Assembly: GCA_041483135.1 (NCBI GenBank)
Contig: JBGPFE010000010.1
Location: forward strand, 49,395 to 113,394
Length of the DNA: 64,000 bases
Direction of reading: 5' to 3'
From: PALSA-1004 sp041483135
GTDB lineage: Bacteria > Pseudomonadota > Gammaproteobacteria > Burkholderiales > SG8-41
Part shown: positions 35,253-44,007 of the stretch, one piece after another
How the letters are laid out: the number at the start of each line of letters is the position of its first letter
How positions within the stretch are numbered: the stretch's first letter is position 1
The notes under the pieces: generated by a model
The model's input: the letters and a program-made list of their open reading frames with translations, nothing else
What the model was told of the DNA's origin: nothing
The model's database searches: none
Translations under genes and position numbers: made by a program

Positions 35253-36221
35253 TTAATCCAGCTTTGCTCCGGAATCTTTCACGGCCTTGGCCCACTTCGG
35301 AATCTCGGCACGGACAAAAGCCATTAATTCCTCCGGCGTGGTGGTCTCGACATCGGCACCCTCGGCGATCAGGCGGTCGCGGATATCAGGCGTGTTCAGG
35401 ATTTTAATGAGTTCGGAATGCAGCCGCGTAATGATCGGTTTCGGCACGCCGGCCGGTGCGACGATGCAGTACCACGACGTCGCCTCGAATCCCGGCAATC
35501 CGGATTCGGCGATTGTCGGCACCTCGGGCAGCGCCGGTGAGCGCTTGGCGCCGGAAATCGCAATCGCGCGGATGCGCCCCGACTTCACCATCGGCGCAGT
35601 CGACGGCACCTGGCCGACGAACATGTCGAGCTGACCCGACATCAGCGCCACCATCGCCGGCCCGCCTCCCTTGTATGGAATATGCAGCATGTCGATCTTG
35701 GCCGCGGCCTTCAGCATTTCGCCGATCAGGTGGTTTGAGCTGCCGTTGCCGGCCGAGCCATAATTGAGCTGGCCCGGCTTCGCTTTGGCGAGCGCGATCA
35801 ATTCTTTCACGTTTTTCACCGGCACCGACGGATGCACGATCAGCACCAGCGGCACTTTCGCCACCAGCGTGATCGGCGAGAAATCCTTTTCCGGATTGAA
35901 AGTCATTTTGTTGCCATAGAGGCTCACGTTGATCGCCATCGGGCTCACCGGCGCCAGCAGAATGGTGTAGCCGTCGGGCGGCGACCTGGCGGCAATCTCG
36001 GCGCCGATGTTGCCGCCCGCGCCGGGCCGGTTGTCGGCGACGACCGAAACGCCCAACGCATCGGTCATCTTCTGCGCGATCGCGCGCGTCAGCAGATCGG
36101 TAGTGCCGCCGGGTGCGTACGGCGCGATGAACCGGATCGGCTTTTCGGGATATTTCTGCGCATAGGCGAGTTGCGAAACAAACGCAATGGCTGCGCTTGC
36201 GATGCCTGCGGCCAGCCTCAT
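35253..36221 (-). CDS. Bug/TctC-family receptor
   Basis: The 322-residue protein begins MRLAAGIASAAIAFVSQLAY and is cleaved near AYAQ, followed by KYPEKPIRFIAPYAPGGTTD. Family marks include VVADNRPGAGGN, LNYGSAGNGSSNHL, HIPYKGGGPAMVA and SPALPEVPTIAESGLPGF. The start at 36221 is preferred over an ATG four codons upstream because GGAGGAG precedes it. It is convergent with the FadR-type gene and stands apart from the catabolic series. No membrane components lie nearby. Confidence 0.92.
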   Translation of the reverse strand: MRLAAGIASAAIAFVSQLAYAQKYPEKPIRFIAPYAPGGTTDLLTRAIAQKMTDALGVSVVADNRPGAGGNIGAEIAARSPPDGYTILLAPVSPMAINVSLYGNKMTFNPEKDFSPITLVAKVPLVLIVHPSVPVKNVKELIALAKAKPGQLNYGSAGNGSSNHLIGEMLKAAAKIDMLHIPYKGGGPAMVALMSGQLDMFVGQVPSTAPMVKSGRIRAIAISGAKRSPALPEVPTIAESGLPGFEATSWYCIVAPAGVPKPIITRLHSELIKILNTPDIRDRLIAEGADVETTTPEELMAFVRAEIPKWAKAVKDSGAKLD

Positions 36222-36288
36222 CGACTCCTCCATGTTTTAATCTTTCTGCGATAGATTTTACGCAGGCTGCGCCGCAGCCACAACGGAT

Positions 36289-38304
36289 TTACTTGAGCAC
36301 GCGCAGCAGGTTGTTGAAATTGTCGGTCCAGATCCGGAAGCCCGGATCGGCGGCAAGCACCTTGCCGGCAGCGCGGATTTCTTCGGCATCGAGCAGCGCG
36401 CGATTCGACGTCACGAGTATCTGGTCGGTGCCCGAGATCCAGTAGTCGGCGCCCTCCTCGCTATCCGACGAATCTGAAATAAATACCGCAGTCAGCCCGT
36501 ACTCCTGCGCGAGGCTCGCCACGACCGGCGCGATGTTGATGAACCGGTTGGTCGCCTGGAACGCGAGCACGCCGCCGGGCTTCAGGTGCCGCATGTAAAT
36601 CGCCATTGCCTCGCGCGTCAGGAGATGCAGCGGGATCGAATCGCCCGAAAACGCGTCCATCGCGAGCACGTCGAATTGCTGGCCCGGCTCGCGCTCGAGG
36701 CTCAGGCGTCCGTCGCCGAGAACGACCTCGATTTTGGCAGGGGTATCGGTCATGAATGTGAACTCGCGCCGGGCAAGCTCGACCACCTGCGGGTTGATTT
36801 CGTAAAAGCGAAAGGTGTCGCCTTTGCGCGCATACGCGATGATGGAGCCAGCGCCGAGACCGATCACGCCGACTTTACGCGGCGCATCCGGCAGGCTTGC
36901 GAACATGCGGCCGTAACCGCTGTTCGGACCGAAATAGCTGCTCGGCATGAACCGCATTGCGGGATCGAGCAACTGGCCGCCGTGCATGATGCCGCCGTGC
37001 ACCAGCGAGCGGAACGGCACTGGCTCCTCGTATTCGCGCGTTTTGACCACGCTGTAGAAGTTGCGCATCATCACGCGCGAATTCGCGATCTGGTAATCAA
37101 TCGCCTTGCCTGCGCCCCAGGCGGTCGCGCCGACCACAGCGGCAGAGGCGAGCATCACCCACCACGCCATGCGGAAAGTGCGATAGAGCAGCAGCAACGC
37201 GCAAGCGATCAACCCGATCGCAAGTTCGTAATAGCCCGTTAGCACATACGGCGCGACTAATCCGACCAGCAGTCCGCCGATCGCGCCGCCGAGTGAGATC
37301 ATCAGGTAATACGTAGTCAGATATTTGGGTGCCGGCTTCAGCAGCGTCAACTCGCCGTGGCAGAACATGCAGCAGATAAACAGCCCCGCGAGATACATCG
37401 GGATAACGAGCTTGAGATTGAGCGAATCCGAATACCACGCCATCAACGGCAGCAAAACCGCGGCGAGCAGCAGGAATACGTTGCGCCGGTACCAGCGCGG
37501 ATGATCGAAACAGAAAATGAAGGTCGCGAGATAAAGGCTCAGTGGCAGTATCCACAGGAACGGCAGCGACGCCACGTTCTGGCAAACGTGGTTGGTCACC
37601 GCGAGCAGCAGAAACGTCGCCATCCCCGCCAGCACGAGCCAGGTCAATTGCCGCCCGAGCCTCGGCGGCAGCTCGATCGTTACAGCGGCCGCAGCCTGTT
37701 CGGCGACTGCGACGGTGATCGCCTCGCCGCGCGCGCTTGCAATCGCAGCATAGCCACAGAGCAAAACAAACAAGCCATAGAACACCGACCACGTGCGCGA
37801 CTGCGTGATGGTCGAAACCCACGGCTCGATCATGACCGGGTAAGCCAGCAATGCGAGCAGCGACGCAAGATTCGACAACGCGAACAGCCGATACGGAATT
37901 GCATGATGGAAGCGCCGCGCGAACCACGCCTGCAGCAGCGGGCTGGTGGTAGACAGCAGAAAGTAGGGAAGACCGATGGTGAGCGCGAGCAGACCCAGGA
38001 TGCGCCAGCTGGGATTTTCGTCACCCTTTGGTTTCCACGCCGCGTCAGGCGTGATCGGCAGCATCAGTAAGCTCAGCACGAGCAATGCGATGTGCAGCAC
38101 GACCTGGCGCCTGGGCGTCAGGCGGCGCGTAGTGAAGTCGGCGTAGGCGTACCCGACCAGCAGCGTCATCTGGAAAAAAACCATGCACGTCGCCCATACC
38201 GCGGCCGACCCGCCGAACCACGGCAGGATTTGTTTGGCGATGATGGGTTGCACCAGAAACAGCAGGAACGCGCCCAAAAAGATGGCGGCGGCGTACAGAA
38301 TCAT
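36289..38304 (-). CDS. Membrane-anchored spermidine-synthase-like protein
   Basis: The 671-residue protein has about twelve hydrophobic segments in residues 1-410 (first ILYAAAIFLGAFLLFLVQPI). A soluble spermidine-synthase/SAM-methyltransferase fold follows from about 420 to the end. The SAM-type loop is VGVIGLGAGSIIAY, with YEINPQVVELAR and FDVLAMDAFSGDSIPLHL after it. Such fused proteins are common in proteobacteria, but their reaction is not established; the aminopropyl-transfer role is not assured. Length and fusion are complete. Upstream on this strand is a 570-base stretch without clear genes. Confidence 0.85.
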   Translation of the reverse strand: MILYAAAIFLGAFLLFLVQPIIAKQILPWFGGSAAVWATCMVFFQMTLLVGYAYADFTTRRLTPRRQVVLHIALLVLSLLMLPITPDAAWKPKGDENPSWRILGLLALTIGLPYFLLSTTSPLLQAWFARRFHHAIPYRLFALSNLASLLALLAYPVMIEPWVSTITQSRTWSVFYGLFVLLCGYAAIASARGEAITVAVAEQAAAAVTIELPPRLGRQLTWLVLAGMATFLLLAVTNHVCQNVASLPFLWILPLSLYLATFIFCFDHPRWYRRNVFLLLAAVLLPLMAWYSDSLNLKLVIPMYLAGLFICCMFCHGELTLLKPAPKYLTTYYLMISLGGAIGGLLVGLVAPYVLTGYYELAIGLIACALLLLYRTFRMAWWVMLASAAVVGATAWGAGKAIDYQIANSRVMMRNFYSVVKTREYEEPVPFRSLVHGGIMHGGQLLDPAMRFMPSSYFGPNSGYGRMFASLPDAPRKVGVIGLGAGSIIAYARKGDTFRFYEINPQVVELARREFTFMTDTPAKIEVVLGDGRLSLEREPGQQFDVLAMDAFSGDSIPLHLLTREAMAIYMRHLKPGGVLAFQATNRFINIAPVVASLAQEYGLTAVFISDSSDSEEGADYWISGTDQILVTSNRALLDAEEIRAAGKVLAADPGFRIWTDNFNNLLRVLK

Positions 38305-38874
38305 CTCGACTACTCTGTTTATTTTCGAAAAGCCGCGATTCTAGCAGGGATGAGGTTTCGCGTGTCCCTGATAACGCGCGAAGGCGGAGCGGGATGGCTG
38401 GGAAAACAGTGAGCGCGCCAGAGCGCCCCAAACATCAGATCATTCAGAACGGGAATGTCCGGTTCGCCTGTTTATAACTGCTTGCCAGACCGCTTCGCGA
38501 ATGCGCCGCGTGGCTGCGAGCAAAAAGAACTGGACTACCGCGAGGTAGAGCAACGCCCTGCGCGGCAGCTGGGATCGGACATGGAAGATGGTCTGGGTGT
38601 CGGACATGGAAGATGGTCTGGGTGTCGGACGAACGTCGAAATCCGGTTAGCGATTGTAGTCGCCGTCGTCGGTCGGTCACTGTCTCGACAGGCAATAAGT
38701 CACGTTTCTTTACGGCACCAGGTATTTCCCACGCGTCAATCCAATGCTTTATTGTCTTTTAAACTCAATTACTTGAGTTGTTTCCATGATTTTATAGAAT
38801 ACCCGCCGACAACTTGGCCTGCAACTTGCAGAGAAATACGCAAGAAGGTAACCGACAGGTATACGGAGGCGAAC
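38305..38874. other. Intergenic stretch of 570 bases, no convincing gene apart from a tandem repeat
   Basis: No open frame here has a good start or recognisable product; two opposite-strand frames run through it but lack a ribosome site. It contains a 25-base tandem repeat at 38575-38630 (separate entry). The last 130 bases, AT-rich, lead to the small ORF at 38875 and may hold its promoter. Composition changes suggest it is not recently inserted coding DNA. Confidence 0.5.
38575..38630. repeat. 25-base tandem duplication
   Basis: The unit TCGGACATGGAAGATGGTCT plus GGGTG is repeated exactly at 38575-38599 and 38600-38624, and the first six bases (TCGGAC) start a third copy. It lies in non-coding sequence. 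The preceding and following bases do not continue the pattern. It could be a replication slippage product or a remnant of a mobile-element end. Confidence 0.85.
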
Positions 38875-39105
38875 ATGGTGATCTACATGGATGAATACAG
38901 GATGGCCAAAGCGGCGCCGGTCAGCGTGTTGAAAAACGGCACTTACGGCGACGAAATCATGCACGCTAGCTGGAACCCGGCCGTGGTTTATATGTTTAGC
39001 AACGTGGCGCAGCGCGCGATCGGCCCGGAACTGCCCGTAGACCTGACAACGGTCGACGTGGATGAATTCCTCGGCAAAGTCTACGCGCTGGCCACGCAGA
39101 TCTGA
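38875..39105 (+). CDS. Small hypothetical protein, 76 aa
   Basis: The ATG at 38875 has GGAGG six to ten bases upstream, and a terminator follows the stop, so this looks like a real short gene. The protein starts MVIYMDEYRMAKAA and has one possible buried segment (NPAVVYMFSNVAQ), but no signal or known motif. The open frame extends further upstream without a good start. I do not recognise the family. Confidence 0.65.
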   Translation: MVIYMDEYRMAKAAPVSVLKNGTYGDEIMHASWNPAVVYMFSNVAQRAIGPELPVDLTTVDVDEFLGKVYALATQI

Positions 39106-39201
39106 GCGCTGCCCCCGTGGCAGCGGCGGCGACGCCGGGCTTCCCTCCTCCTCCGGCGTTGCCGCAGTCTTTTTCTGGTGCAATCTCCCTGCAGTTCCTC
39201 G

Positions 39202-39225
39202 CGCCGCGTCAGCCGCGGCGTTTTT
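39202..39225 (+). terminator. Rho-independent terminator
   Basis: A 7-bp GC stem (CGCCGCG, loop TCAGC, CGCGGCG) is followed by five T residues. It lies 96 bases past the stop of the 76-residue ORF and just before the convergent Mo-hydroxylase gene end. Confidence 0.8.
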
Positions 39226-39243
39226 ATTTCCGGCAGTTGAGTC

Positions 39244-41364
39244 TTACGCCAACGCCGCGATCACGCGTTCGCGCGTGAGCGGCATGTCGCGTACGCGCGC
39301 GCCGAACGCACCGGCAATCGCGTTGGCGATCGCCGCCGCGGTCGGCCCGGCCGCGCCCTCGCCGGCGCCGAGCGATGGCTGCTCGGGACGGTTGATCAGC
39401 GTCACCTCGACCTGCGGGGCTTCGGCGAACTTCAGCACCGGGTAATCGTCCCAAGTGCGCGAGGTCACGCGCTCGCGGTCGAACGTGATTCTCTCCTTGA
39501 TGGTCATGCTTGCGGCCTGGATGATGCCGCCCTCGATCTGGTTGATGACGCCGTCCGGGTTGATGGCGAGACCGACGTCGACCGCCGCCCACGCGCGCGT
39601 CACTCGCACCTCGGTCCCGGCGTCGACTTCGGCCACCACCGCGACGTAGCAACCGAGATTCTTATAGCGCGCGAAGCCGATGCCGCGCCCGCGCGCGCCA
39701 TCGCCCAGTGCACCGGGCCGCCAGCCTGATTTCTGCGCGACCGTTTCGATCACGGCGCGCGCGCGCGGATCCTTGAGATGCCGCAAGCGGAATTCGACCG
39801 GATCGGCGCCCGCCGCTGCGGCAAGTTCGTCCATGAACGACTCGATCGCGAACACATTGGCGTGCGCGCCGAGCGAGCGCAACGCGGATGCGCGCAGCGG
39901 TGATTGCACCACCAGATGGTTGGTCACCCGCTGACTCGCAAATTCGTAAAGCGGGATCGCATTGCGATGACTGCCTCCACCAGGCAGCGCAGGATTGACA
40001 GGCGTGGCCGGTTTGAATGGCTGCGCGAGGTGCCATGCCGCAATCAGATTGACGCCGTCTTTCCCGCCGGGACGCGTGCTGTGCGGATAGCTCCACACGT
40101 CGAATTGCCAGTCGACGATGTTGCCGCCGGCGTCGAGCGCGGCGCGCGTTTTCATCAGCATCGCCGACCCGTATGGCTCCCACGCGAACTCGTCCTCGCG
40201 CATCCACTGCACCTGCACCGGACGGCCGGGCACGGCGCGCGCGAGCAGCGCCGCATCGAGCGCGACATCATCTGCGCCGTTGTGGCCGTAGCAGCCGGCG
40301 CCTTCGCCGTGGGTCACGGTCACCGCGCTTGCCTGAACGCCAAGCGCCATGGCAAGGTCGTGCCGCAATGGATAAATGCCCTGGCTGTGCGTCCATACCG
40401 TATATTTACCGTTATCGAACTGCGCAACCGCACACGACGGCCCCATCGCAGCGTGCGCGACATAAGGCCGCGTGTAAGTCGCTTCAAGCACTGTCACGCT
40501 GCGCTGCTTCGCTGCGGCGTCCGCTTTGTCGCTGATCACCTCGATGTGCGCCGGCTGCATGAGCAGGTATTCTCCCGGCGTCACATCCGCAGGCAGCGTT
40601 GCGTTGTTCTGCCATTGCGCAAGACGGACGAGCCTGCGCGCAGCGCGTACTGCCTGTTCTTCGCGCTTGGCGACAACCCCGAGGAAGCTGCCGTCGCGCA
40701 TGACCGCGGCGACACCCGGCATTGCCTTCACCTCGTCGTCGTCGAGCGCCGCGAGCCGCGCGCCGTAAGCCGGCGGGCGCACCACGCGGCCGTAGAGCAT
40801 GCCGGGCAGGTCCATGTCGTGCACGTAAGCAGGGATGCCGGTAATCTTGGCCGGCAGATCGCGGCGCGGCAGCGCCATGCCGATGTATTTATGCTCCGCG
40901 GCCGGTTTGAGTGCCGCCTGCGCCGTCGCTTCGCGCCTGAGCAGATGATCGTCGGCGAGATCCCAGTAAGTAACCGAGCCGCCGCCGCGCGCGCTCACCA
41001 CGCCATCGGCGACCGTTATCTGCTCGAGCGACACGCCGAGCTTCGCTGCTGCGCGCTGCACCAGCAGGTCGCGTGTTTCGGCGCACGCGTAGCGCAGCGC
41101 CAACGCGCTTTCCTGGATCGACCGGCTGCCCGAAGTCATGCCTTCGTCGGGGCTGTGAACGGTGTCGGCGGGCTCGAGCCGGATGCGCTCGAGCGCAACG
41201 TCGAGCTCATCGGCGACCACCTGCGTGATCGCGGTCGTTATGCCCTGCCCGATTTCGACCTTGCCGGTGAAGACCGTGACCGTGCCGTCGCGGTTGACGC
41301 GCAGCCAGCGCTCGAGCGCGCGGTTGGTTTCGAGGCTGCCCGGCAGCTTGCGTGGCGCGCTCAT
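39244..41364 (-). CDS. Molybdopterin-binding large subunit, second IorB-like copy, no export signal
   Basis: The 706-residue protein is a second member of the xanthine oxidase superfamily. It has VEIGQGITTAITQVV near the N-terminus, then EATYTRPYVAHAAMGPS, and AGCYGHNGADDVALDA where the usual GGGFG cofactor loop lies. The C-terminal GAGE motif with E669 retains the expected catalytic Glu. Unlike the protein at 8919 it has no twin-arginine signal and may stay in the cytoplasm. The start at 41364 overlaps the stop of the small subunit as ATGA, and GGAGAGG precedes it, so translation is coupled. The changed GCYGHNG loop suggests an unusual cofactor environment. Confidence 0.88.
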   Translation of the reverse strand: MSAPRKLPGSLETNRALERWLRVNRDGTVTVFTGKVEIGQGITTAITQVVADELDVALERIRLEPADTVHSPDEGMTSGSRSIQESALALRYACAETRDLLVQRAAAKLGVSLEQITVADGVVSARGGGSVTYWDLADDHLLRREATAQAALKPAAEHKYIGMALPRRDLPAKITGIPAYVHDMDLPGMLYGRVVRPPAYGARLAALDDDEVKAMPGVAAVMRDGSFLGVVAKREEQAVRAARRLVRLAQWQNNATLPADVTPGEYLLMQPAHIEVISDKADAAAKQRSVTVLEATYTRPYVAHAAMGPSCAVAQFDNGKYTVWTHSQGIYPLRHDLAMALGVQASAVTVTHGEGAGCYGHNGADDVALDAALLARAVPGRPVQVQWMREDEFAWEPYGSAMLMKTRAALDAGGNIVDWQFDVWSYPHSTRPGGKDGVNLIAAWHLAQPFKPATPVNPALPGGGSHRNAIPLYEFASQRVTNHLVVQSPLRASALRSLGAHANVFAIESFMDELAAAAGADPVEFRLRHLKDPRARAVIETVAQKSGWRPGALGDGARGRGIGFARYKNLGCYVAVVAEVDAGTEVRVTRAWAAVDVGLAINPDGVINQIEGGIIQAASMTIKERITFDRERVTSRTWDDYPVLKFAEAPQVEVTLINRPEQPSLGAGEGAAGPTAAAIANAIAGAFGARVRDMPLTRERVIAALA

Positions 41365-41822
41365 CTGGCCTCTCCGGTGACGCGTTTTATCGCGCGCAAA
41401 ATCCGCGCGTGGGTGCCGCAACGGCACAGGTTGCCGGCGAGCGCTTCACAGATCTCGGCCTCGCCCGGATGCGGATTGCGCGCGAGCAGCGCATACGCGG
41501 CCATGATGATGCCGCTCGCGCAATAGCCGCACTGCGCGGCCTGCTCGGCGATGAACGCGCTCTGCAGCGGGTGCGGCTTCTCGACGCCGCCGATGCCTTC
41601 GATGGTGGTGATGCGCTTGCCGACTGCCGCTGACAGCGGGACGTCGCAGGACTGCGCCGCCTTGCCGTCGATTACCACGGTGCATGCACCGCACTGACCG
41701 AGTCCGCAGCCGAAGCGCGCGCCCTTGAGCTTGAGGTCGTTGCGCAGAACGTAAAGCAGCGGCGTATCGTCGGATGCCTCGACGCTATGCTGCTTGCCGT
41801 TAACGGTTATCGTAATCGCCAT
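41361..41822 (-). CDS. [2Fe-2S] small subunit of the second Mo hydroxylase
   Basis: The 153-residue protein has both cluster motifs: CGLGQCGACTVV with a further Cys in AQSCDVPL, and CGYCASGI plus LCRCGTH in the C-terminal domain. It feeds electrons from the molybdenum subunit to an acceptor. GGGAGGAG precedes the ATG. Its stop overlaps the large-subunit start by four bases. Compared with the small subunit at 11408, the pair is tighter and lacks the intervening repeat. Confidence 0.93.
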   Translation of the reverse strand: MAITITVNGKQHSVEASDDTPLLYVLRNDLKLKGARFGCGLGQCGACTVVIDGKAAQSCDVPLSAAVGKRITTIEGIGGVEKPHPLQSAFIAEQAAQCGYCASGIIMAAYALLARNPHPGEAEICEALAGNLCRCGTHARILRAIKRVTGEAR

Positions 41823-41906
41823 CCGCTCCTCCCGGCCGGCTACCGGCCGCAGCCAAATTCTAATTCAAGAAAAAACATACGGTTATCCGGGCCCTCCAGG
41901 ACCCCC

Positions 41907-41934
41907 TTGCACGTTAACACAGGGGGTCTATACT
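41907..41934 (+). promoter_or_regulatory. Sigma70-type promoter of the DUF465 gene, inside an inverted repeat
   Basis: TTGCAC (41907-41912) and TATACT (41929-41934) are 16 bases apart, 32 bases before the ATG. A 7-bp inverted repeat, GACCCCC ending at about 41906 and GGGGGTC ending at about 41928, brackets the -35 box and spacer, so it may also serve as an operator. Confidence 0.7.
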
Positions 41935-41965
41935 TTTCTTAACTTCCGGATGGAGGGGCCTGCCC

Positions 41966-42169
41966 ATGCAGACTGAAATCGAATCTCTTAAACAACGGAT
42001 CAACGAACTGCACCTTGAACACCGCGATCTCGACGAAGTTATTGCCAGACTGGCGGAAAAACCGGGCCAAGACCAATTGCAGCTGCAGCGCCTCAAGAAG
42101 AAAAAACTCCTGCTCAAAGATCAGATCTCGCACCTGGAACGGCAATTGACGCCCGATATCCGGGCGTAG
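41966..42169 (+). CDS. Small coiled-coil protein, DUF465/YdcH-like
   Basis: The 67-residue protein is almost wholly helical with heptad patterning (MQTEIESLKQRINELHLEHR, then DLDEVIARLAEKP). It has the Lys-rich LKKKKLLLKDQI segment typical of the DUF465 group. The function of this group is not established. GGAGGGG lies upstream of the ATG. A promoter and a terminator frame it, so it is monocistronic. Confidence 0.85.
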   Translation: MQTEIESLKQRINELHLEHRDLDEVIARLAEKPGQDQLQLQRLKKKKLLLKDQISHLERQLTPDIRA

Positions 42170-42174
42170 ACGCG

Positions 42175-42198
42175 AAGCCGCCATTGAGCGGCTTTTTT
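42175..42198 (+). terminator. Rho-independent terminator after the DUF465 gene
   Basis: The stem AAGCCGC (42175-42181), loop CATTGA and GCGGCTT (42188-42194) is followed by a T run to 42198. It begins five bases after the stop codon. Confidence 0.88.
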
Positions 42199-42233
42199 GT
42201 TGCCCGGTCTGCCGGCGAATGAATCCGGTTCGC

Positions 42234-43397
42234 CTATTGCGCCTGGCCCAGCAGGCGGCGGGCATTCTTATACCAGATTAACTGCTTGTCGACCTCCGCG
42301 ATATCTCGATTGGCGCTGAACAACTCCACGTCCTTGTATTTCATGCGCCCGCCCGGATCGTCGTGCGGGTAATCGGTCGCGAACAGGAACTGGCCCGCAC
42401 CGAAGAGCTGCACTGCTTCTGCGAGTTCCGGCTCCTCGGTTTCGATCGTGAAATGCAGGTTGGTCTTGAAGTAATGGCTCGGCTCAAGCTTGTTCTTGGC
42501 CTTGTAATCCTGTTCCGACACGATGCGCTTGCCGCCGGTCAGCTTGCGGTAATTGAAGCGCGGCGCAGCGTCCTCGGCTTCGTAATCAACGACCGCGTTA
42601 TCAAACACCGAGTCGAGGTGCTGCACCAGCGGCTTGAGGAAACTGACGCCGGCCTCGGTAAACACGAAATTGAGCCGCGGAAAATCGTCGAGCAACCCGC
42701 TCGTGATCAGCGATACCAGGCTCATCTGGCCTTCCTGCGGCGCCAGCGCGTCGAGCCCGTTGAACTGGTAGTTCATCAGATTGGTGATGCGATGGCCGTG
42801 CTGGATGTTGTGCAGGAACAGCGGCATGCCGAGCTGCTCGGCGCGCGCGAAAAACGGCCACAACTCGCGATGGTTGCCATACGGGTCGGAATAACAATGC
42901 TCGTGCACCGGAAACACCTTGTCGAGGATCACCGCGCGAAAGCCGTTCTGGTGCGACCACTCCATCTCGCGAATCGCGCCGCCGACGTCCTGCAACGCAA
43001 CCAGCGCTCCCCCGATCAGTTGCCGCGGATGTTCGCGTATGAGTTTCAGGATCGACAGGTTCCATGAATGCGCCATTGCGCCGGCCAGCCGCGGCTCGAC
43101 CAGGTAGGAGAACACGGTCGCCGTCAACTGCGGAAACAGGAACTGCTGGTCGATGCCGAGCTTCTCGTAATCATGCAGCCGCTCGTCCATGTAGTACATG
43201 CCGCGGTAGCGCGCGCCGGTGCCGGGCGGCGCGAGCGGAGTCGCACCGGGCACCGGTGGCGGCTCACCCGGAAAATCGACCGCCGTCAGGAAGCCGTCGG
43301 CGTCAAACACAAAACGCGGGCGGAGCCGCTCCCACTCATCCCCCAAATAATCGTAGGTGTCGGGCGGCAGAAAGTGGGTATCGCAATCGATGATCAT
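42234..43397 (-). CDS. Amidohydrolase-2 family metal-dependent hydrolase/decarboxylase
   Basis: The 387-residue protein has the amidohydrolase-2 (ACMSD-like) TIM-barrel pattern. The N-terminal metal motif reads D-C-D-T-H (residues 4-8, with Asp instead of the first His). Next come H196 (PLFLHNIQHGH), E248 (FVFTEAG) and D342 (FATDYPHDDP). Such enzymes hydrolyse or decarboxylate ring-cleavage products. GGTGAG precedes the ATG at 43397. It lies seven bases after the DsbB gene, so it may be cotranscribed despite the unrelated role. Confidence 0.87.
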   Translation of the reverse strand: MIIDCDTHFLPPDTYDYLGDEWERLRPRFVFDADGFLTAVDFPGEPPPVPGATPLAPPGTGARYRGMYYMDERLHDYEKLGIDQQFLFPQLTATVFSYLVEPRLAGAMAHSWNLSILKLIREHPRQLIGGALVALQDVGGAIREMEWSHQNGFRAVILDKVFPVHEHCYSDPYGNHRELWPFFARAEQLGMPLFLHNIQHGHRITNLMNYQFNGLDALAPQEGQMSLVSLITSGLLDDFPRLNFVFTEAGVSFLKPLVQHLDSVFDNAVVDYEAEDAAPRFNYRKLTGGKRIVSEQDYKAKNKLEPSHYFKTNLHFTIETEEPELAEAVQLFGAGQFLFATDYPHDDPGGRMKYKDVELFSANRDIAEVDKQLIWYKNARRLLGQAQ

Positions 43398-43404
43398 GCT
43401 GATC

Positions 43405-43905
43405 TCACCGCTTGCGGGCAACCACGGCAATAAATACAGCGAATGCGCCGAGCAGCACAAACCACGCGAGCGACCATTCGGCGATGGAAAGGCCCAGAAA
43501 CTTCCATCCCACTTCCGCGCATTCGCCCGAACCGCGGAAAACTTTCTCGAGCGCTTGCGTGAGTGGAAACTTGTTGAGCATGTAGTTCAATCCCGGCCCG
43601 CATTCCGGCACCTTATCCGGGGGCAGGTGTTGCAGCCAGACGTGGCGTGTCGCGATGGCGGCGCCGATCACGCTGATGATGACGAGCAACGTGCTGTAGC
43701 AATAGGCGCCGATACGGCGCGGACCGTGGGCGGCGCCGACCAGGAATACCACCATCAATGCGATGAACGCTACGCGCTGCAGGATGCACAGCGGGCACGG
43801 CTCCTGATATTCGTAATACTGCAGATAGAGCGCGAACGCGAACAGCAGTCCGCAAATGAGAAACCCTGCGGAATACCCGAGGCGGGGGGTCAGTTTAGAG
43901 AACAT
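43405..43905 (-). CDS. dsbB: Disulfide bond formation protein B
   Basis: The 166-residue inner-membrane protein has four hydrophobic segments (first GFLICGLLFAFALYL, last AEWSLAWFVLLGAFAVF). Two periplasmic Cys pairs are C37/C40 (CPLCILQR) and C102/C129 (PECGPGL, GSGECAEV), matching the redox cysteines of DsbB that re-oxidise DsbA and pass electrons to quinone. The start at 43905 (MFSKLTPRLG) is preferred because 14 extra residues from 43947 would add cytoplasmic cysteines; neither has a clear ribosome site. No dsbA is adjacent. Confidence 0.92.
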   Translation of the reverse strand: MFSKLTPRLGYSAGFLICGLLFAFALYLQYYEYQEPCPLCILQRVAFIALMVVFLVGAAHGPRRIGAYCYSTLLVIISVIGAAIATRHVWLQHLPPDKVPECGPGLNYMLNKFPLTQALEKVFRGSGECAEVGWKFLGLSIAEWSLAWFVLLGAFAVFIAVVARKR

Positions 43906-44007
43906 GTGGAAGCACGCGCTGCGCCGGCAGTATAAACTGGAATCCATGGAATTCTAGCAAAATTCCGGGTTAAGCCGCGCGCCGGGGGCGGCACGGGAAA
44001 TGAAAGG

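Noticed and set aside
38455..38874. A 140-codon N-terminal extension of the 76-residue protein
   Set aside because: It has no good start, includes the 25-base tandem repeat, and GGAGG with ATG at 38875 fits better.
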